NCBI GenBank assembly: GCA_035578155.1
Contig: JAPWDM010000005.1
Coordinates: forward strand, 19,776,877-19,840,876
DNA: 64,000 nucleotides
Origin: Brachynemurus nebulosus
Lineage: Eukaryota > Arthropoda > Insecta > Neuroptera > Myrmeleontidae
Reading direction: 5' to 3'
Part shown: in pieces, positions 24,547 to 36,127 of the stretch
Position numbering within the stretch: the stretch's first letter is position 1
Layout of the letters: every line of letters begins with the position of its first letter
Notes under the pieces: model-generated
Seen by the model: the letters and a program-made list of their open reading frames with translations, nothing else
Databases searched by the model: none
What the model was told of the DNA's origin: nothing
Program-made: the position numbers and the translations under genes

Positions 24547-25174
24547 TTTATTTACGTTAGTATCACCCAGATAAAATTTTTTAGCGTATGCAAATTTCTG
24601 GAAAAGAGTAAAAGTTTACAAGTTGAGAAAAAAGTTTCCAACAGATCATAATACACGTTTGCTAGTTAAAATTTAATTTGCATTCCAAAGTAGCTAAACA
24701 AGCATAACAAGCATTAAAATAAATACTTATTGGAATGTCTAAAGAAGAAATATGCAACGCTGTATGTACACGTACAGTCATAGTCAAAACAATCGTTACA
24801 CGTTCAATAAAGCAATAATTATATTTAATTTTTGTTCAGTTGTTTCAAGACTGATGACTTCATCAGTGTGCTACAATTTTCGTGCACTCCACTGTAGATA
24901 TGCACCTAACTGACATTCATTTACGAAGGGAGAGATTAATTCTACATGGTTTTCGTATATGTTCACATGTATACGAAGAACCTATTCAGAATAAATTAGC
25001 TACGCGTAACTATATAATCAGTTTAGATGTTCACATATTGTTGGGTTAGATTACTGCAACTTATATTATGAATGGACGTAACAGAAAGATTGCAAATATC
25101 GTTGTCGTTTTGATAAAATCATGGTTTTAAGAATAAGCGTTCAAACATAATTACCGAATAATGGACATTTTATA
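24547..25174. other. AT-rich non-coding stretch
   Basis: No gene or bounded repeat was recognised. Confidence 0.3.
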
Positions 25175-25726
25175 TTAAGGAGTTACATGGGTCTTTTTTA
25201 GCAAAAAAAAGAAAAAATACTATTTTTTCGATTTTTTTTTTTTTTACAATACCTATAAGAAAATATAATTTATTTTAACTTTTGGCATATTATTATATAT
25301 TATTTTGAGACTGTAAAAAAATTTTTATCAAAAAAAAATAATAATAATAATAATTAGGCCATTGGGAGCTAGTTTTCGAAAATCGCTGATTTGTTGCCGT
25401 AGGAAGAGTAACGCGTGAAATTCTTACCTATAATAGAAAACCAAATTTTTTCTATTAGTAGATGCTTATGGCTTGTACTTGAATGAAAAATTACCGTTTC
25501 CGTTCATTAATCTCATTTTCCAAGTAGAAAATCAACGAAAAACAAGAAAATTTTTACTAAAAATCAAAATTTTTTGTATAAACCACTGTCAAAAGTTGAA
25601 ATTTCATTTTTTTTTTTAATCTCTTTGTTCGAGTACAAGCCATAGGTATTTACTAATTGAAAATAATTGTTAAAAGTTGGAATAAATTAGGTTTTTTTGC
25701 TAAAAAAAAGCCATGTAACCCATTAA
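25175..25726. mobile_element. Palindromic TTAA-flanked MITE (piggyBac-like target)
   Basis: TTAA at 25175-25178 is followed by GGAGTTACATGGGTC. At the other end GCCATGTAACCCA precedes TTAA (25723-25726). The interior is a diverged palindrome: agatgcttatggcttgtact (about 25461) is inverted at about 25632 (agtacaagccataggtattt). TTAA is the piggyBac target, but the terminus is not the canonical CCCTAGAA type, so the superfamily is tentative. Confidence 0.5.
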
Positions 25727-26665
25727 AGCTGATTTTTCAGAGGTAAAATTTTTTATAGGGGGGGGCGTTAGTGCAGAAAGTTTGGAAACCGCTGGATTAA
25801 AGCATAATGGTCATTCTTTTTCAATAGCCAGCACTATTCAGGCGATCTAAATAAATATAATTTTTATAAAATTAAACAAACGAAAACGACTTTTCCCGAG
25901 AAGCCCAGTTTTTAGAAAACCTGAGGTAAGATTGGAATTTGCAGAATTGACAGAATTAGAGTTTTGGTACAGAATAATCAACAAATTCGGCAAGTGCGTG
26001 TGAGTAGCTAGAATTTTTCAGAATTCTCACGATAAAGTATTTCTTGTCTTTATTTAATATTAGAATTAGTCTTTAATTCGTTAATAATAATTATTATCAA
26101 AATCTTTTACTTCCAACCTTCTACTTCTATAATCGTTTTTAAAAAACGGAACTACCTTTTTAAATTACATCAAATCCGACACTGATTATTTTACAAAGTG
26201 GGCTAGTACAGATAGACTACCTAATAAAGTGTCGAAAATGGCGAATTCATAACGATTTCGTTGTTAGAACTACAAAATCCAAAATATGTCTTCCAAAATA
26301 TTTTTTATTACTCATGCGGGAGAGGAGAAGTACTAACTTGGCGCACACATTTTTGTACGCAAAATAGCTGTTTCCCCACTGTACTCTTCCCACATACTTT
26401 TTTGCGTGCGGAAAGTAAACTTTCCGCACACAAATTGACAATAAAATACGCAAAATTTAATCAAAACACGCAAAGCCGCCTCTTGATTTTTCATTTAATA
26501 AATATTTCATAATTATTTCTATAGAAACCACCAACAATGTAATTTAAATAATATTTAATTCAGAAATAAAAGACAAACACTCAAAAATATTATTTTAAAA
26601 AGTAATAAAAATATCAAAAATAGTAATAATAATAGAAAAAGGTATGTGAAATTCGTAATAAAAAA
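25727..26665. other. Spacer with a hAT-like solo right end
   Basis: 25755-25794 (a G8 run, then gtttggaaaccgctg) reads inwards as CAGCGGTTTCCAAAC, a common hAT terminus without a left partner. A small palindrome, tgcggaaagtaaactttccgca, is at 26407-26428. Nothing else was recognised. Confidence 0.35.
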
Positions 26666-26783
26666 TAGTATGTGCAACTCGTGTGGAATTGTCGATTGCT
26701 CATTAAACTCACTACGATCGTGCGCTCAACTTCGCTCTCGTAGGCAATCGACAATTTCCCGCACTTATTGCACAATATACTAT
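26666..26783. repeat. CpG-rich foldback
   Basis: Arms 26666-26699 and 26754-26783 pair imperfectly (ggaattgtcgattgc / gcaatcgacaattt, tatgtgca / tgcacaata) around a loop containing gatcgtgcgctcaacttcgc. The loop is CpG-rich against an AT-rich background. The open frame that spans it looks incidental. Confidence 0.55.
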
Positions 26784-27447
26784 TCTCAAATGAATCTCAG
26801 TGATTTGTTATGTGTTATGTTTTTTCAACAAAATCGACTAAGCCATCTAATCGATTCTTTAAACTATTTACTTCTTATCCGACTATGGCCTTTCGAATTT
26901 TTACGTCACGTCGTCTGTAATAGACGAACGGGTGGACATTGAAATGATTTCATAAGTGTTCCACTTGCCAGTTTTAATATGGAATAATAAAAATTAAAAA
27001 AAAAAAAAACTAACTTTACCATCAGTCTCATCTATTACAGTCTTATTCGCAGTATTTTAGCTGCATAAAAATTCCCAATAATTCGCTGTAAGCGTGAATA
27101 ATTCTAATTATATCTTTATCTTTCTTGGGGACACTGCATACCATATTTTTTTTCCTTTTCACCCTGTTAACTTTGCCATCATCTTAACCATATCTGATTC
27201 ACCTTTAAAGTAACGTGTTTTTTCTTCACAAACGACGTCAAAATCTTAAATTTAAATGATTATTTATTTAACATAAGCTGACAATAATTATCTTTCGCAT
27301 AACAAAAGATGATTAACGTAAAGGAAAAAATTCACCAAGTGCGTATCAGATACGCATTAAGTTAGCGTTTCGTAGTCAGTAGCTAGTGTTTATCACAATT
27401 CTCTGGATAAAATATAGGAAGTTGAAGTATATTTAGCACTAAAATTA
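26784..27447. other. AT-rich spacer
   Basis: No gene was recognised. A poly-A run lies at about 26996-27009. Confidence 0.3.
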
Positions 27448-27972
27448 TACGAGGGTGGTTTATCAAGTACCCGTGTTTGACGACAGAGGGCGTTCCTGAG
27501 GGAAGTTGGTGTTATCATCGTATGCTGCCATCTATCAAACGATGGTAAAAGAAATTTCAGACTGATTGATAGGTTCGTTTGGATTTGGCAACCACTCGAG
27601 TAAAAAGAGTTGCATGATTTTCGCTAAGATGGAAAAAGAGTTGTCGCCACCAAAGTGTATGCAACGAATTAAAATCGGTTAAACCATGCACTTGTTTCGA
27701 GCCATTTCTTCATGTTAGGGAACAAGAAAAAGTCGCAGGGAGCCAGATCGGGTGAATACGGGGGGTGCGGCAGCAATTCATAACGCAATTCATGCAGTTT
27801 GGCATTGGCAGCGACAACTCTTCTTACTCGAATGGCTGCCAAATCCAAACTAACCTATCAATCAGTCTGAAGTTTCTTTTACCGTTGTTTGATAGATGGC
27901 AGCACACGATGATAACACCAACTTCCCTTAGGAACGCCCTCTGTCGTCAAACACGGAGACTTATTGAATCGT
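27448..27972 (-). mobile_element. Mariner-derived element with 133-bp inverted repeats
   Basis: Arms 27471-27603 and 27824-27956 are inverted copies of 133 bp with few mismatches (outer ccgtgtttgacgacagaggg, inner gatttggcanccantcgag). Outside them lie tacgagggtgg on the left and a decayed counterpart (inverted acgattcaataag) on the right. The centre encodes a mariner transposase fragment on the minus strand. A typical mariner has TIRs of about 30 bp and a 1.3-kb body. Here the arms also contain former internal sequence, so the element is a rearranged, non-autonomous derivative. Confidence 0.75.
27669..27830 (-). pseudogene. Mariner transposase fragment, last catalytic block
   Basis: The minus-strand frame reads AKLHELRYELLPHPPYSPD followed directly by LAPCDFFLFPNMKKW and ends at TAA (27669-27671). 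PHPPYSPDLAPxD is the diagnostic block of mariner transposases that holds the third catalytic aspartate. The N-terminal helix-turn-helix and the first two aspartates are absent, so it is inactive. Confidence 0.85.
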
Positions 27973-28117
27973 CTTTGTTAAGGTTTTGTGATTATTTCTA
28001 CGAAACATTAAAAACTTAAAGTTCAGCAAAACAATACCTACAAGAGCGGTGGTCTGGTGCTGAAAGAGGAATTATTGGGAAATCTTGTTCCGACATCGTG
28101 TCGTGTCGCGTACATAA

Positions 28118-28372
28118 CGTCGGTCATCTCACGAATGGTCGTATCTCATTTTTCCTGGTTTCTCCATTTATGACGAATTGTGAGCAATTATTCGAAGTCC
28201 AAGTGAGAAACGTTTAAACCGTTCATCAATACAGTTTCTAAATGGCAAAAACTAGGGACACAAGGGTTCGCGAGACTTATTTAAAATGCTGAGTAAATAC
28301 TGTCGGTGTCGCAATTCGAAATTTGAATAGAGATACGAAAATGAGATACGACCATTCGTGAGATGGCCGACG
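28118..28372. mobile_element. 255-bp MITE with 4-bp ATAA duplication
   Basis: Ends CGTCGGYCATCTCACGAATG are inverted copies over about 37 bp with one early mismatch. ATAA flanks both sides directly (28114-28117, 28373-28376). No coding remnant is present. A 4-bp duplication could be a TTAA-like variant or a TAA with a chance extra base, so the superfamily is open. Confidence 0.7.
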
Positions 28373-28376
28373 ATAA

Positions 28377-31153
28377 GTGCCAAGTTTTGCCATGTAATGT
28401 CAACTAACTAGCCTCTGTCGCTGATCATCATTATCAGATTAGAGTATCAAAGTGAGATACGTGGTTGAAGAACCCTCCTTTCAGATTGAATTAATTACAT
28501 TGATTAAAATTTTAATTCAGTAGGTAGTTAATTACAAAGCTTTCATGATAGTGATTCAAAAAGTGAAAGTTAAATATTTCGAATTTAATTTAGAATAGAT
28601 CGAGTCGACAGATTTTTAAAGCTCCAAAAATATATAGTGTTTAAAACTGGGTCAAAATCGATTTTCTAAACTAAATTGATCACTTATTTTTATTTTTGAC
28701 TGAATTAAAGATGTAAATTTGACAATGAAACCACTTTACACTGTAAGTGTAATATTTCTTAACACAATTTGCCTTACTGATGACAAAAACAGGAATTTCC
28801 TTCCAAAATTATCAAAATCTTTCTTCAAAGTATTTGGGTGAAGAATAATTTTTCACCTTGATAACTTGACAAAATATAAATTAAATAACAGAAACAAAGT
28901 TTTTATGGCTACAAATTATACGGCTCAGTTTTTTTGTTTTTGATGAAATTAGAGTCCTAGAACTCACAGAAGACCGAAATTACCGAAATTTTATAAACTA
29001 ATCTGACGGGAAACAATTTTTTCGTATTAAACTGAAAAAAGTTTTGTGACGATAACATCATCAGGTACACTTAGAATATTCGAAATCATAATATTGATAG
29101 TTTAAATGATGATTACTAGAAACTGGTGGGTAATTATAAATTTTTGACTTCGCTCTGTTCATTTTTAATACAATTGAGGACGTAAAATCACTAGCAAATC
29201 GGCTTACATACTCGCATTTCTATTTTTTTTGACAAATTTTTACAGCATTGAGAAGTAAAACTTAGTTTTTCACTTTCACATTAATTTTTGCAATAAATAT
29301 ACACTTATGCGCCTATTGCAATGAAAAATTGCAATTATATATGTACTCAATGTCATCTATAATATCTTATAAATGATTAAATTTATAGCATCTTTCAAGA
29401 TCACTTAATCACTTTGTCATCATTATAATCATCCCGGCTCGGCCCGGTATCCAGCAGTACAGCCGCTTACATACTTGCTCAGTTGGTAAATATGTATTAC
29501 GTGTTTTATTCACCTGAAGGCTAACATTATGTTATTATTCTGTTTTTTTTTTTTTTTATATTCCTTCTGGTAAATAATCGCAGAAATAAATTCTCGATAT
29601 TACGCAATCCAAGTAATTGATTTTCGATTTCAAAATTCAACTTACGATATAAAAATTTATCAAATGCGTGTTACACACACATTAAGCTAAGCGTCCACAG
29701 TGGCTAAAGTTTTTTAAAGCTTTCGAACTACAATATTGGACATTTAAGTACACTTTTTACGATTTGTTGTAAAATTAGATAAATATATTAGACAATATTA
29801 CTTGCATATAAGTATATGTTATTTGATAGTCAGTTACGTAGTAGATAATATGCGTTCTTACACAACGAAAACGGAAAATAGGGACCGCATAAAAAAAATC
29901 ACACACACAAAAAAAAAATATTCGAAAACGTCATAAATAAGTAGCTATATAAAACCCATATTTCACAAACCGATTTTAGGGAAAAAGGGTGTATCGGCAC
30001 CGCACGAAAAAATTTCATAAAAAATACATAATTCAGAATTTCACAATTTTCCTAGAAATAACTTTTCTAAACAAGATAAAGGAATCATTTGCACATGGAA
30101 ACATTTTTAAATATTTTATCTACGACTTTACTTGTTTATTGGACAAAATACTATCTAAGTAAGCTACGTTTTATATACAGCCATATATCTAGCTGTACAA
30201 AAAATGGCTCTTTACATGCATGCGTACATAAAATACCAAAGCTTACTACACTTTTATTAATTCTTATATATGTATTATACAGTGATATATACCTCATTTT
30301 AAATACAATTGGACATGAGTTTTCGTTAAAGAATTAAATAATTCTTATATTCGAAACAAATAAATCTTCTTTTCTTTTCTAAAAAAAACTGAAAATTTAA
30401 AATTTACATAAATGCAATAATCAAAAAGATAAAGCCAAGAAAACGGAAATTATTTAAATTCAAAGTGACGAAGTATGGTTAAATTTAAGTAAAAAGGACC
30501 ATAGATATTATTTTAGAATCTGTACAAAAATTTTACCTAGCAACTGAATGTTTACGTCTGTTTTTAATAAATTTCAAATACTACTTAATTTTAAAGTATT
30601 GTATTTGTATAGGTTTGTACCAAATTTTTATCGTTTATTGTGAATTTCATGTTAGTTGCAGATAACGTATAGTACGTAACTCGGTTCTAAGGTATATTTC
30701 ACACTCGCGCAATTACACATTCGCCCCTGCGCGGCTCTTGCGTAACTTTTTCGCTCATGTGTAATTTGCAACTTACAATCTCAATCACGTAATATACTAT
30801 ATTATCTCATTTTTATGTTGTTGTTGTAAAAATTGCAATATGTATATACGTAAAGAAACTAAATGATACCTACAATAATTTGAATTAAAAACAGTCAACA
30901 GCTAAGTTCATCGCAAATTAATGTTTCTATTTCATATCTTTTCTTACTTTTTATTCACCTAATGCAAATTTAATGGGTATTCAAAAAAAAAAAAAAAAAA
31001 GCATAAAAATTTTGCACAAAAAAGTTTCATCTTACACAAACTTTACAAAGGAACCTCACCTTCATTTTAAATGGTTTTTCTAACGGTATCGCGCATAATA
31101 GAGTACGTAGAATTATTTCTGGTGTTTTCTTAATTGAACTTTAAATACCTGTA
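28377..31153. other. Non-coding stretch with repeat traces
   Basis: 29128-29205 (aatttttgacttcgctctgt, later gacgtaaaatcactagc) resembles the tandem unit at 34500-34560. 29886-29908 (gggaccgcataaaaaaaatc) resembles the end of the Tigger-like element at 40607. A small inverted repeat lies at 30712-30768 (gcaattacacatt / atgtgtaatttgc). No gene was recognised. The frame at 30089-30337 has no supporting signals. Confidence 0.4.
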
Positions 31154-31161
31154 GCATGTAC

Positions 31162-31604
31162 TAGTGATGTCGGATAATTAATCGATTGGTCGGTTTAGTC
31201 GACTAATTTTGTTAACATTTAGTCATATTTTAGTCCACTATTTTACCTTCGATTAAATGATTAAAATGACTAAAAAACGACTAATTTAACAATTTTTCTG
31301 TACTATTTATAGTATAGGACTTCAAAAAATGGAAACTAAAAAATTCACTTTTATGTGATTAATATATTGTGATAATTCGTATCTTTCTTTTTTTTAAAGG
31401 AAAATATTAAAAATCCATAATTAAATTCAAAAGAAAACCTCGTTTTGAAAGAGTTGCATAGGTTACCTTACCATGAATTCGACTAAAAATTTAATCGATT
31501 AGTCGACTACTCTTTGCTCGATATTTTCGACTAATGACTAATTTTATCTGAAAAACAATTTTAGTCGATTAATCGATTAACTGCTTCTCGGTCCGACATC
31601 ACTA
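31162..31604. mobile_element. 443-bp hAT MITE with perfect 8-bp target duplication
   Basis: Termini TAGTGATGTCGGA and its inverse TCCGACATCACTA are flanked directly by gcatgtac on both sides (31154-31161, 31605-31612). An 8-bp duplication with short TIRs is the hAT signature. The subterminal parts hold many copies of attaatcgatt and agtcgacta in both orientations, as expected for hAT transposase binding. No coding remnant is present. The intact duplication indicates a fairly recent insertion. Confidence 0.85.
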
Positions 31605-31612
31605 GCATGTAC

Positions 31613-33480
31613 ATGCAAATATATAGAAATTAGAGAAGTGTAACCGATCGAACATAAAGTTATAAAGGTTTCTAGTTAATATTTTCTAACATTCTCACCA
31701 TCATGATTTCAAGATTTTTTTTTATTTTTTATTTTGTACAATCTTCTCTACCAAGCTCATGCACAACAATCTTGAAATAATTGTGGTTTTTGATAGATTG
31801 CAAAACAGTTCATACTTAACACGTCTTGATATTGTATACGTTTATATACCATGTGGCCATGTTAAACTTCATATTTAATATTTACCAGAAAGTTATATAA
31901 AAGTTAACAGACTGGTTACGTACGAGCACAGTAGGTACCCAACTCACCAACACAACATTCTACGAATTCTTTCGTTATAAAGTGCATTCAAGTGAATTAT
32001 GTTTTTTTTTGTTCGTCCACATCATAATTTGTAGGGAACCTTGACGGAATCAGACCAGTCCGATACCTTCACTATCAAAATAAATCGATCTTTACAAGTT
32101 CACCACAAACAGTAAATTTGAGCTTACTTTTTGAAAATCTTAAAATTTTTTTTTTATGAAAAATATGGCGGTAGTGCTGCAATTTCTCGTAACAATTTAA
32201 AATAAACAGTAAAATGATTACAAGATAGGAATCTAGGCTAAGGCCAGTCCTCGTTACTGAAGGATAATAACAAGGATAAAATTCGATCCAATGTTATTTT
32301 CATAGGGTTCCCATTGAGTTACCACCTTAAAAAAAATACAGTAACTGGGCCTTAGGCTACTTTATTACCATACCGAGTTTTATTTAAATTCAAGGGGTGC
32401 AACATATTTTAAAAAAAATATTTTTCAACTTTAATATGTCGAACAGCCCCTGCAGTTGGTCCGACCCTAGAATTAAGCATATCAATCGAAATCTCTTTAA
32501 AAATGAAGTGTTGTGCCTAATAAAGTGTTTTTCTCTATCTCCTATAGTTTTCAAGATAATCAGGAAAAATCGAAAAAGGGTATAATCAGATATGGGAGTT
32601 GTTTGAAACCGTGTGATTCGGCAGAAAGGTACCCGTGTTCTAAAAAAAACCCGGGATTACCTGTACTCTATTTAATATTTTATTGTCATACTTATAAATT
32701 GTGAAAAAGTGTATTTTTTAATTAAAGGGAAAAACATATTACCAATTATACTATTCGCTATATTGAATTCTCACTCTAATTGAATAAAGACATCCGAAAC
32801 CTAATTATTTTAGAAGGGACTTCAAGTCATTTTTAACTTATCTTCCTCTTCGTTTAAATTTTGTTTCATAACAAGTTAAAAGACAACAAAATAAGATAAT
32901 AGTAAGATAAAAGCCACTTTAATATGAGAATTAGTTTAGTATGACATGTAGTAAGATAAAATACATACCGTATCAACTGTTTCGGCACCACCGTAACAAT
33001 ATTTTCACTGGCATACATAATAATTTTAAATTACATTGCCCCGTTTTTTATGAAACTTTGCATACATTATTTCAATTATAGTTTTGGTTAGTTTACATTT
33101 CATTATATGCATGTTAAACGTCTTTTAATTTTAATTATTCACGGCCAGCTTCATCTCGAGCTATGAGAAAATATTCAATTAACAATACTTAGTTAGTCGT
33201 ATTGTAACATACAGGATGTCTCATGAAAATATATTATTTTGATTAACAAGTTATTGTTTCAGGACGCTCATTTAAACGCGGAATATTAAATACAAATTTT
33301 TCTAGTCTCATATTTTACGGTAATCCTTTTGAACAATAAAAATATTAAATGGTAACCGAACGTTTTGTCCTATTGTTTAAGAAAAACATAATTGTTCAGA
33401 ACCTGTTTCAACTAAAACAAAGAAAAAAAAATATAAATATAAATACTGATTATGAGTACAATAATACTACATATGATATC
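31613..33480. other. Non-coding stretch with a small inverted repeat
   Basis: 32231-32260 (taggctaaggccag, then ttactg) is inverted at about 32341-32362. The frames at 32397-32704 overlap one another and show no domain or convincing splice structure. Confidence 0.35.
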
Positions 33481-33539
33481 AGTGGCGTATTTACAGGAGG
33501 GCTAAGTTGCCAGTTGCCTAAGGCGATGGACATTTTTAA

Positions 33540-34640
33540 AAAGTATTTTATTACTTTGATAGCAAAAGTGAAAAAATTATACCCAAACTACTTTAATTCA
33601 ACCAATCACCTTAATTCGAATCACTTCTCTATAGAAGCTTGGTTTGAGAAAAATAAAGCCCGATTTACATTAACACTCTGCTCTCACTCCGATATCACTC
33701 CGCTCCAGGTTCGATAAAATATTCTTACACAATAAACAATGAGTGTATTCACATCATCGCTCTGATATCGGTCCGATATCAGTCACGGTTCGCTCCCACT
33801 CCAATGCCACTCCAATATCAATACCACTCAGGTAATATTTTATCGGGGCGATATCAGACTTGTTATGGCTTGTACCTATAGTGTAAACACTTTTTTAATT
33901 CCACTCCACTCCGCTTGCATTCAGTTGTTATGAAAAGATGTTTGTATCGAACTGAGACCGAACTAGGAGTGTACCCAGAGTGACATTATAATGTGAATAG
34001 AGAACGAATAGGTACCAGCATGATATCACCACTGTAATGTGAACACAAGATTATATCGAATCGGGAGCGTAGTGATATCGGAGTGAGAATGGAGCGTTAA
34101 TGTAAATCGGGCTTAATTTTTTTTATTTTGATGACGTCATCAACTTTACTAAAATATTTCGATGTCTTAAAAACTATAAACCAAATGATAGATTGTTGAA
34201 ACTGAAAGTGAATTATAGGTTTTCGAAGTCGTTATACATGTAAAGACTACCAGAAAAAGGCTTTTATGGGATCAGTCATATTTCTAAAAGAAATTTCGTC
34301 ATTTTGATAACAAAAATGAACATTTCGCATCCAAATTACTCTAATTCAATCAGTCATCCTAATTCAAAACACCTCTATAAAGCTTGATTCGAGAAAAAAA
34401 TCTTTTTTTGACTTGATGACGTCATCGGGTTTACCAGAATATTTCGGTGCCATAAAAAATGTAAATAAAATGATAGAATGCTGAAACTAAAAGCGTATTA
34501 TAGGTTTTTGACGTCATTCTTTTCATTTTTACCAAAATTAAGCATGTAAAATCACTAGAAAAAAGACTTCTGTGGAGTAGTCATATTTCTAAAAGAAATT
34601 TTGTCATTATGATAGAAAAAATGAAAAGTTAAAAAATAAT
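33540..34640 (+). repeat. ~300-bp tandem repeat, two-plus units, split by a MITE
   Basis: Unit landmarks gatarcaaaaatgaa, then aagcttgrttygagaaaaa, then ttgatgacgtcatc, then gtaaaatcactag and catatttctaaaagaaattt recur about every 300 bp: near 33558, 34306 and 34611 once the 460-bp MITE at 33657-34113 is removed. A diverged piece lies at 29128-29205. A hAT-like motif, CAGTGGCGTATTTACAGG at 33481, may mark the left edge, but no matching right end with a target duplication was found. Confidence 0.65.
33657..34113. mobile_element. 457-bp PIF/Harbinger-type MITE
   Basis: Ends AGCCCGATTTACATTAAC are inverted copies. Similarity continues for over 50 bp (tcactccgatatcact block). TAA flanks both ends directly (33654-33656, 34114-34116), which is the PIF/Harbinger target. 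It sits inside a unit of the 300-bp tandem repeat and interrupts it. No coding sequence is present. The 122-codon frame ending at 33717 merely runs into it. Confidence 0.8.
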
Positions 34641-35387
34641 TGTGTTTGCAAACATTTACGAACATGTGCAAACATTTTAGATGATACTCGATAGACGATT
34701 TACCAACTATGCTAGACCAATGTTTAAAGATTTGTCAATAGTAAAAACAAGATAGGGCTAACCAGACTATCTGTCTATGTCAGTAAGTTTCATATATTTA
34801 TAGGAGGACACCGTAGTAGTCCACAAGCTACGAAACCCCTAAATCTGTCTCTGTGTGACACTACGCCTGCATATAAACAAAGTCTATTGCCAGCAATTTA
34901 TATTTTCAAAATTATTGGATTTAAATTATTCAGAATTTAAAAAATGCCTATGTAAATAGAATAAAAAAATAACTACGGATTATGAAGCCACAATAAAAAT
35001 GGATTATGAAGCCACAATATAACACAAAAATGAAGCCAGAGGGGGATAAGAGTCATTAGTTAATCACGTACGTACTTATTGAACTAAAATTCTACATAAT
35101 CGATTTGTAGTGTGTTTTAAAATAGAAAAATAATACTGTTTAATTTTCTTGTGTACCGATTCTCTGAAAACAATTCCCTAGCAATTATTGAAATAATTGC
35201 TTGTAATGTCTACGATGCCTACAATAGTTACGCTTGACGTACATATGAATTTTTAAACAATTCTTTCTTCGTCAATTCAATTACCAACCGTATAAAATGA
35301 AAAACAATAGAAATATAAAATTGTTAAAAAGTTGTCATCTAATTATTATTTTTGAAAATAAAATAATTTTCTATTAATTTGTTACAG
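34641..35387. other. Sequence upstream of the first tensin exon
   Basis: A short direct duplication (ggattatgaagccacaata, about 34977-35020) is present. From about 35340 the sequence becomes a T-rich tract leading into the exon acceptor. No earlier tensin exon was recognised. Confidence 0.4.
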
Positions 35388-35499
35388 CCGGAAGGTCCCG
35401 CCAACCAAAATCATGCATTTCGATGTAAAGTGTTCAAAAAACCACGACCGTGTCATCTATGTCATCAGCCGATTCTACATCAAGGATCCTGTTGTCGAG
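35388..35499 (+). CDS. Tns: Tensin exon: N-terminal three quarters of C1 domain
   Basis: This 112-nt internal exon is preceded by a T-rich tract ending in ttacag and followed by the donor gtacgtaag. It reads open from the first base (CCG GAA GGT) and ends in phase 1. The peptide has a His followed 12 residues later by C-x2-C, the motif KVFKKPRPCHLC, and then GSCCR. Joined to the exon at 36128 it forms the C1 pattern H-x12-C-x2-C-x10-C-x2-C-x4-H-x2-C. The x10 gap is shorter than the 13-14 residues of PKC-type C1 domains and, as known for the family, agrees with the tensin C1 domain, as do the KVF.K and SCRVCK-like stretches. Tensin is a cytoplasmic scaffold at integrin adhesions, with a PTP-like/C2 module after C1 and SH2-PTB at the C-terminus. 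Those parts are not in the window. The 5' exon was not found. Another atypical C1 protein is possible but fits less well. Confidence 0.85.
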
Positions 35500-36127
35500 G
35501 TACGTAAGATAACATCACAAAAAATATGATGGGACTCAACTCGGAAATTTATTGATTCGATTCCTTGAATCATTTTAACTTATGCCTACGCATGAACATG
35601 TCAGACAATCTACAATTCTGTAGAACAATAACACATATCATTCTTTTTTCATTTTTTCAAATCAATCCATAAAAAGCGTGACCTTTTGACCACCAAGCCT
35701 AACAATACTTGCATTTTTATTAACAAGTAACAAAAATGGCCATCAATAAATTCACAGCGCCGTCTTTCAATCAAAATAAAAAGTTATATTGTACACAAAT
35801 CGAAAAATTTTAAATGCTATTTAATTTTTTTCCATTTGTGTTTTATGGCCTTTTGTGAAACGGTTGTTTTGAAACGATTTATAAGAATTGCTAACATTTT
35901 TTTTTCTTCTGTTTTAAAACGTAGGAGTTTTTACTATTACTTCTCATTGTATAGGCATTGTTTAAGCGGAGTACTAACGTATCGATTCTATTAACATATA
36001 TATAATACGTATGAAGTATCGTGACATTTCGAACGCGTTTCACGTCTCATCTTTATTTTATAGACGTACAATACAAATATTATCATGAACTATAAATATA
36101 TCATTTTTATTTCTGTTTTTGTTTCAG
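35500..36127 (+). other. Intron inside the C1 domain
   Basis: A 628-nt phase-1 intron (gtacgtaag ... tttgtttcag) splits the C1 domain between the R and V of the CRVCK core. It is AT-rich and I see no inserted element in it. Confidence 0.8.

Noticed and set aside
25727..25802. Tiny hAT element between two attaaagc copies ending at gaaaccgctg
   Set aside because: The left edge would start CTGATT rather than CAG, and the repeat overlaps a TTAA target of another element. It was kept only as a solo end.
33349..33717. 122-codon plus-strand frame, longest in the window
   Set aside because: It spans unrelated sequence, a tandem-repeat unit and the end of a PIF/Harbinger MITE, so it cannot be a conserved gene.
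33481..34861. A single hAT element from CAGTGGCGTATTTACAGG to gacactacgcctg
   Set aside because: The flanking octamers do not match and the two ends are poor inverses of each other.
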